Source: a bacterium (GTDB taxonomy: Bacteria; Actinomycetota; Acidimicrobiia; Acidimicrobiales; CATQHL01). Taken from it: DNA of 17,361 nt. The notes under the pieces were generated by a model. The model did no database searches and was not told where the DNA came from. It saw only the letters and a program-made list of their open reading frames with translations. How positions within the stretch are numbered: the stretch's first letter is position 1; each line of letters starts with the position of its first letter. Positions 13,643 to 17,361 of this stretch are shown in pieces. Position numbers and translations under genes: made by a program. The DNA lies in assembly GCA_026713745.1 (NCBI GenBank), contig JAPONU010000477.1:1-17361 (forward strand), in the 5' to 3' direction.

Positions 13643-15072
13643 GCGACTCCCGGCGTGCGCCCGGAGCGCATCCGGAGCCACAGGCGGTGGGCGGAGCCGG
13701 CGATGCCGCCGGGGTGCTTCCGGCAACTCCCCCCGCCGGCCGGGGCCGCGGCGAGGAGAGATTCCCCGAAGGCCTGCTCGAGGGACTGCTGGAGCACCTG
13801 CGCAGCGAGCTGGCCTTCTGGATCGAGCAGGAGAACCGGGCCGGGCGGCGTCCGGGTGACTCCGAGCGCCGTGAGCGGGCCAGGGGCGTCATCGGCGAGT
13901 GGATGGTGAGCCTGGCACAGCACCGTCTGGTGATCGGGGCGCCCATGCTCGACGCCGCGGCCGAGGAGGGCCTGGCAGGTGCGGCTCTGGCCTACGCCTT
14001 CGGAACCGGTCCGTGGGAGAAGTACCTCAACGATCCGAACCTCACGGACATCCATATCAACGGTTTCGACGACGTCTGGCTGGTGGACCGGCGGGGCAAC
14101 AAGCGCCGGGGCGAACCGGTGGCCGCCAGCAACGACGAGCTCATCGAGCAGATCCGCTGGGTCGGCGCCACCCTGGATCGCAGCGGCCGCCGCTTCGACG
14201 TGTCCTCGCCGGTGCTCAACATGCGCCTGCCCAACGGCGGCCGGCTGCACGCCGTCATGGCGGTGTCCCTGGTGCCGATGGTGACCATCCGCCTGCACGA
14301 CCCCGACCTGGCGCGCCTGTCGGAACTGCGTTCAGCGGGCATGTTCGACCGTGCCATCGAATCGTTCTTCTGCGCCGCGGTGCGCGCCGGGTTCAACACC
14401 GTGGTGTGCGGCGGGATGGGCGCCGGCAAGACCACCCTCGTGCGGAGCCTGTTGAACGAGGTGCCGCCGCACGAGCGCATCATCACCGTCGAGGACGAGT
14501 TGGAGCTGGGTCTGCACCACTACGCGGACCTGCATCCCGACATCGGGGTCCTGGAAGCCCGCGCCCCCAACGTGGAGGGCGCCGGGGCCTTCCCGCTCGA
14601 GGCGCTGCTGCGGGAGTGCCTGCGTATGCATGCTGACCGCATCGTCGTGGGCGAAGTACGCGGTCCGGAGGTGCTGGGGATGCTGCTGGCCATGACCTCG
14701 GGCCAGGACGGCTCGCTGTGCACCATCCACGCCAACAGCACCGCCGAGGCCTTCGAGCGGCTCACCATGTACGCCTCGCTGACACCTCAGCAGTTCTCCC
14801 GGGCCTTCACGTACCGGCTCGTGGGTTCGGCGGTGGATTTCGTGGTGCACGTCGAGGCGATCGGCGGGACGAGGCGGATCACGAGCATCCGCGAGGTGGT
14901 GGGCTCGACGGACACCCACGTGCTCTCCAACGAGATCTGGCGGCCGTCGCCGGGCGGCTGGGCAGTGCCCTCGGGTGAGCCGCTGCGGGCCGAACCAACG
15001 CTCCGCAGGCTCATCGAGGCGGGCTTCGACGCAAGCCTCATGCAACGTCCCGAGGGCTGGTGGGACCAGTGA
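13639..15072 (+). CDS. cpaF: Tad pilus assembly ATPase CpaF/TadA
   Basis: A 477-residue secretion ATPase of the GspE/VirB11 superfamily that drives pilin assembly at the cytoplasmic face. Motifs in order: the N-terminal domain with D-P-N-L-T-D-I-H-I-N-G (132-142), Walker A GGMGAGKTTL (258-267), Asp box ITVEDELELGL (282-292), Walker B RIVVGEVRGPE (334-344) and His box SGQDGSLCTIHANS (354-367). All key residues are present and the length is normal for the family. The first 40 residues are a Pro/Gly/Ala-rich tail of no known role. GTG 13639 overlaps the previous stop by 4 bases. Its last codons (MQRPEGWWDQ, 468-477) lie inside a 40-base sequence duplicated just downstream, so the gene ends at a duplicated stop/start junction. 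It works with TadB and TadC. Confidence 0.93.
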   Translation: MSDSRRAPGAHPEPQAVGGAGDAAGVLPATPPAGRGRGEERFPEGLLEGLLEHLRSELAFWIEQENRAGRRPGDSERRERARGVIGEWMVSLAQHRLVIGAPMLDAAAEEGLAGAALAYAFGTGPWEKYLNDPNLTDIHINGFDDVWLVDRRGNKRRGEPVAASNDELIEQIRWVGATLDRSGRRFDVSSPVLNMRLPNGGRLHAVMAVSLVPMVTIRLHDPDLARLSELRSAGMFDRAIESFFCAAVRAGFNTVVCGGMGAGKTTLVRSLLNEVPPHERIITVEDELELGLHHYADLHPDIGVLEARAPNVEGAGAFPLEALLRECLRMHADRIVVGEVRGPEVLGMLLAMTSGQDGSLCTIHANSTAEAFERLTMYASLTPQQFSRAFTYRLVGSAVDFVVHVEAIGGTRRITSIREVVGSTDTHVLSNEIWRPSPGGWAVPSGEPLRAEPTLRRLIEAGFDASLMQRPEGWWDQ

Positions 15073-15152
15073 GCCACCCAGCGCGGTGCTCCCCGACACC
15101 GCCACTCGCGGCCATGCAACGTCCCGAGGGCTGGTGGGACCAGTGAGCCACC
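15039..15152. repeat. 40-bp exact direct repeat duplicating the cpaF/tadB junction
   Basis: Positions 15039-15078 and 15113-15152 are identical over 40 bases, 74 bases apart, with an unrelated 34-base spacer (15079-15112). The unit holds the last codons of cpaF, a GAGGG/GGTGGG stretch that could bind ribosomes, the overlapping GTGA start/stop, and the first codons of tadB. Flanking bases differ at once on both sides. Tandem duplication with spacer replacement, a scar left by an excised element, or an assembly error could each explain it. Confidence 0.92.
15069..15146 (+). CDS. Possible 25-codon chimeric mini-ORF between cpaF and tadB
   Basis: Because the junction is duplicated, a GTG at 15069 overlapping the cpaF stop opens a frame that ends at TGA 15144-15146, itself overlapping the tadB GTG. 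The peptide starts M-S-H like TadB and ends MQRPEGWWDQ exactly like CpaF, with 12 unrelated residues between. Its GTGA overlaps match the coupling style of the rest of the operon. It may simply carry ribosomes from cpaF to tadB. A functional peptide is doubtful. Confidence 0.25.
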   Translation: MSHPARCSPTPPLAAMQRPEGWWDQ

Positions 15153-16006
15153 TGGCGATCGTGGTCTGCGGGGCACTGGCCGGCCTCGGCACCTGGGTGC
15201 TGACAGCCGGCGTGCGCGGACGGGTGATGGTTCCCCGGGGCCGGGGCGCCGCACGGGGCGTCGCGGCCTCGTTGGTGACCCTGCGCCGCAGCTCGATCGC
15301 CACCGTTGCCGGGGTTGTGATCTTCGCCGTCACGGGATGGCTCAGTGCCGGCGTGCTCGTGGCCGCCGGGATCGCGCTGTTCGCGGGGCGGTTCAGCAAG
15401 GGCCAAGGTCTGCGCGCCATCAGCGAGCGCGGCGACGCCATTGCCGGCTGGATCGAGATGCTCTACGCCATCCTGGCCGCCGGTGGGGGCATCGAGCGGG
15501 CCATCGTCGGCTCGGCCGCCGCGGCGCCGGCGGCAATCCGCCGGGAGGTGCAGGAACTCGCCGCCCGCCTGGAGGTCCGTCCCCTGCCCGAGGCTCTGCT
15601 GGCCTTCGCGGCCGATGTGGCCCATCCGGCCGTCGATAAGGTCGCCGCCTCGCTGATCCTGGCGTCGGTCCAGGGTGCGCAGGACCTGGTGGCGCTGCTC
15701 CGGTCGCAGGCGCAGGTGGTGCGGGCCGAGAGCCGCCTGGTGGTCGAGGCCGACGCCGCCCGGGCGCGCTACCGCACCTCGGCCCGCCTCATCGTGGGAA
15801 CGACCGCGGTGATGGCCGGCGGGTTGTACCTCGTGGATCGCGGCTACCTGGCGCCGTATGACGGCTTCGAGGGCCAAGTCGTGCTGACGGGCATCGGCTG
15901 CGTGTTCCTGGGCGGCTTCTGGCTGCTGGCGCGACTCGGCCGGGTGCCGGCGCCGGAGCGCTACTTCGACCCCGCTGCCGCGGGGATGGCCCGGTTGGTG
16001 CGATGA
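15143..16006 (+). CDS. tadB: Tad pilus platform protein TadB (T2SSF domain)
   Basis: A 287-residue inner-membrane protein of the GspF/TadB family, forming with TadC the platform on which CpaF acts. Hydrophobic segments lie at about 4-22, 52-81, 213-231 and 245-264. The cytoplasmic T2SSF helices between them include LRAISERGDAIAGWIEMLYA (90-109), A-A-G-G-G-I-E-R-A-I (112-121) and a conserved-looking A-D-A-A-R-A-R-Y-R-T-S-A-R (203-215). GTG 15143 is chosen because translation from there begins M-S-H-L-A-I-V-V just before the first membrane segment; the frame stays open upstream into the duplicated region, which is not protein-like. The start lies in the second copy of the 40-base repeat. The stop overlaps the tadC ATG (ATGA). 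Family is confident; TadB versus TadC rests on gene order. Confidence 0.85.
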   Translation: MSHLAIVVCGALAGLGTWVLTAGVRGRVMVPRGRGAARGVAASLVTLRRSSIATVAGVVIFAVTGWLSAGVLVAAGIALFAGRFSKGQGLRAISERGDAIAGWIEMLYAILAAGGGIERAIVGSAAAAPAAIRREVQELAARLEVRPLPEALLAFAADVAHPAVDKVAASLILASVQGAQDLVALLRSQAQVVRAESRLVVEADAARARYRTSARLIVGTTAVMAGGLYLVDRGYLAPYDGFEGQVVLTGIGCVFLGGFWLLARLGRVPAPERYFDPAAAGMARLVR

Positions 16007-16893
16007 CGGCACTCGTCGGGGCGCTCGTGGGTGCCGGGGTCTGGCTCGTCGGCCGCGGCCTGCTGAGGCGGCCCGTGCCCCTGCTGCGGGCTCTCCGGGA
16101 GTACCACGAGCCGAGGCTCGACACGGGCGACGTCGCCGGCGAGCAGCGCGCGGGCTGGCGCAACCGCGCCGAGCGGAAGGCCCTGCAGGTCGTCGAGTCG
16201 TTCGGCTTCGATCTCGGAACCTTGGGGGCGGACCTGCGAATCATCGGCCGAAGCCCCGCCGAGCACGCCTTCGCGAAGCTGGCGGGCGCGTTGGCGGCCG
16301 CGGGGGCGCTCGCCGGTGTTGGGTTCGGCGCGCGCCTGGTGGGCTTCGCCCCGCCGGCGTGGGGTGTCCTGGTCCTGGTGGCCCTCGGTGTCCTCGGCGG
16401 CTACGTCGGCGCCGACGGGTCACTGCGCAAGAAAGCGGCCGAGCGGCGGGAGCAGTTCCTGCGGGCTCTCAGCGCCTACATGGACCTGGTCAAGATCCTC
16501 GTCGCCGGCGGGAGCCACAGCGACGGGGCGCTCTACCAGGCCGCCGCGGTCGGGAGCGGTTGGGCCTTCGACGAGCTGAAGGCGGCGATGGACTGGAGCC
16601 GGGTGAACGGCAGGCCGCCCGCGGCGGGATTCCAGCGCCTCGCGGCCGAGATCGGCGTGCCCGATGTCGAGGAGTTGGCAGCCACGATCCGCCTCACCGC
16701 CGAGCAGGGGGCCAGCCCCGCCGAGGCGCTGGCCTGCAGGGCGGAGATGCTCAGCGCGCTCGAACTGGCGAATGCCCGCATGAAGGCCGACTCCACGACC
16801 GAGCGCATGTCGATCCCCACCGTCGTCGTGGCGCTCGCCTTCGTCATGTTCGTCGGCTACCCGGCCCTCAGTTCACTGCTGGAGATGCTGTGA
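16003..16893 (+). CDS. tadC: Tad pilus platform protein TadC (T2SSF domain)
   Basis: A 296-residue second platform subunit. Hydrophobic segments lie at about 2-20, 90-137 (two helices) and 270-292. The T2SSF core runs from L-R-K-K-A-A-E-R-R-E-Q-F (141-152) through ALSAYMDLVKILVAGG (155-170) to E-L-A-A-T-I-R-L-T-A-E-Q-G (224-236), ending with KADSTTERMSIPTVVVAL (261-278), typical of TadC. ATG 16003 overlaps the tadB stop by 4 bases. The gene is followed by 271 bases of repeat-rich, apparently untranslated DNA before the pilin gene. Confidence 0.88.
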   Translation: MTALVGALVGAGVWLVGRGLLRRPVPLLRALREYHEPRLDTGDVAGEQRAGWRNRAERKALQVVESFGFDLGTLGADLRIIGRSPAEHAFAKLAGALAAAGALAGVGFGARLVGFAPPAWGVLVLVALGVLGGYVGADGSLRKKAAERREQFLRALSAYMDLVKILVAGGSHSDGALYQAAAVGSGWAFDELKAAMDWSRVNGRPPAAGFQRLAAEIGVPDVEELAATIRLTAEQGASPAEALACRAEMLSALELANARMKADSTTERMSIPTVVVALAFVMFVGYPALSSLLEML

Positions 16894-16936
16894 GCCGCGC
16901 CGGCCACCGGTCCGGCACCGGGACGGTCCGGCGCGC

Positions 16937-17158
16937 CGGGTACGCAGCCGGCTGCCGGGATTCCGAGCGCGCCGTGAACCCCCAGGACGCCATCACAGCG
17001 AGCGCGCCGGCGGGTACGCAGCCGGCTGCCGGGACTCCGAGCGCGCCCGCGCCGATCGCAGGCACGCGGCGACCACCGAAGCACGGCGTCACCTCGCCGA
17101 GTCGATGCGGGCCGGCGCGCCCGCGCCGATCGCAAGCACACGGCCAACACCACAGGAG
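16937..17158. repeat. Degenerate array of 74-bp period between tadC and the pilin gene
   Basis: The 37 bases at 16937-16973 recur at 17011-17047 with one mismatch, an offset of 74. The stretch at 17041-17077 recurs at 17115-17151 with four mismatches, again offset 74. So three 74-base units (16937-17010, 17011-17084, 17085-17158) share their left half between units 1 and 2 and their right half between units 2 and 3. Units 1 and 2 each carry the palindrome CAGCCGGCTG. The array ends at the pilin ribosome-binding site. This fills most of the gap at 16894-17164; I support no gene there. Confidence 0.8.
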
Positions 17159-17159
17159 G
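17154..17159 (+). promoter_or_regulatory. Shine-Dalgarno site of the Flp-type prepilin gene
   Basis: A perfect AGGAGG lies five bases before ATG 17165. It is one of only two consensus ribosome-binding sites in the tad region (the other precedes the first gene), while the genes between rely on overlapping stops and starts. This fits a pilin made at higher level and independently of upstream translation. Confidence 0.8.
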
Positions 17160-17164
17160 AACCA

Positions 17165-17361
17165 ATGGAACGACCGATGCAGGAACTGTGCATTCGAGGC
17201 TGGATCCGGCTGTCATCGACGGCGTCGAGGATCCGGGCGCGGCTGAACGACGACGAGCGAGGTCTCACCACGACCGAATGGGCGCTGCTCGTCGCAGGTG
17301 TGGCCGCCCTGGCGATCGTCGTGGTGAGCGTGGTGCGGAACCTCACCTCCGAGACGGCGAA
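17165..17361 (+). CDS. Flp-type prepilin (partial, runs off the right edge)
   Basis: The 65 codons visible encode a type IVb prepilin, the structural subunit of the Tad/Flp pilus. A 33-residue, mostly basic leader ending D-D-E-R-G (29-33) is followed by LTTTEWALLVAGVAALAIVV (34-53) and V-S-V-V-R-N-L-T. Gly33 at -1, Glu38 at +5 and the hydrophobic helix after it are the classical prepilin peptidase site, and the enzyme that would cut it is encoded at 11267-11809. T-E-W-A-L-L-V-A-G is typical of actinobacterial Flp pilins. Flp leaders are usually shorter; ATG 17177 would shorten it by four residues but sits farther from the AGGAGG. The stop codon is outside the window. It may be transcribed with the tad operon or from a promoter I cannot see in the repeat-rich gap. 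Confidence 0.8.
   Translation, partial: MERPMQELCIRGWIRLSSTASRIRARLNDDERGLTTTEWALLVAGVAALAIVVVSVVRNLTSETA

Noticed and set aside
16937..17158. tRNA-like genes, because the period (74) is close to tRNA length.
   Set aside because: No cloverleaf arms, no GGTTCGAATC-type T-loop and no CCA-adjacent acceptor stem can be drawn.
16890..17246. A frame starting with a GTGA overlap at the tadC stop.
   Set aside because: It consists of Arg/Ala/Pro-rich repeat translation and overlaps the well-supported pilin start by over 80 bases. The GTGA may still be a remnant of a lost gene.

Overview
The window is GC-rich DNA (low-GC only in two short intergenic stretches) with very high G/C at third codon positions, GTG starts, many 4-base stop/start overlaps, and a Tad pilus operon that shows no secretin gene in this window. 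This points to a monoderm, high-GC actinobacterium. Something near the Acidimicrobiia is my best guess, but no rRNA or tRNA is present to fix it.

Layout. (1) The left edge (3-287) carries the C-terminal end of an IS5-type transposase on the plus strand. (2) A minus-strand block follows: a flavin-reductase-fold protein (370-867), a large UvrD/Rep-type helicase with two HRDC domains and a coding minisatellite (914-4405), a repeat-filled gap (4406-4654), and a type IIA topoisomerase pair with the B subunit (4655-6889) overlapping the A subunit (6883-9372) by 7 bases. (3) A 385-base divergent region with an AT-rich core and a dyad separates this block from a plus-strand gene (9758-11155). Its middle looks like a Fic domain whose active-site motif is destroyed. 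(4) A convergent, short prepilin peptidase (11267-11809) is followed by a 277-base divergent region with a good promoter and a strongly structured leader. (5) A plus-strand Tad/Flp pilus operon follows: CpaB-like SAF protein, CpaE/TadZ-like ATPase-fold protein, CpaF ATPase, TadB, TadC and, running off the right edge, a Flp-type prepilin.

How the genes work together. The prepilin peptidase would cut the prepilin at G33/L34. CpaF would power assembly through the TadB/TadC membrane platform, with the CpaE-like protein as a positioning factor and the CpaB-like protein as a membrane-anchored, surface-exposed accessory. The A/B topoisomerase subunits form one heterotetrameric enzyme. The helicase downstream probably serves DNA repair.

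Most worth a second look are the dead-Fic-like gene beside a topoisomerase pair that keeps the tyrosine hit by FicT toxins, the 40-base duplication of the cpaF/tadB stop-start junction that creates a 25-codon chimeric mini-ORF, a second repeat array after tadC with the same 74-base period, and the structured tad leader. No complete, clearly new multi-gene system is evident; these are candidate oddities within otherwise recognisable genes.
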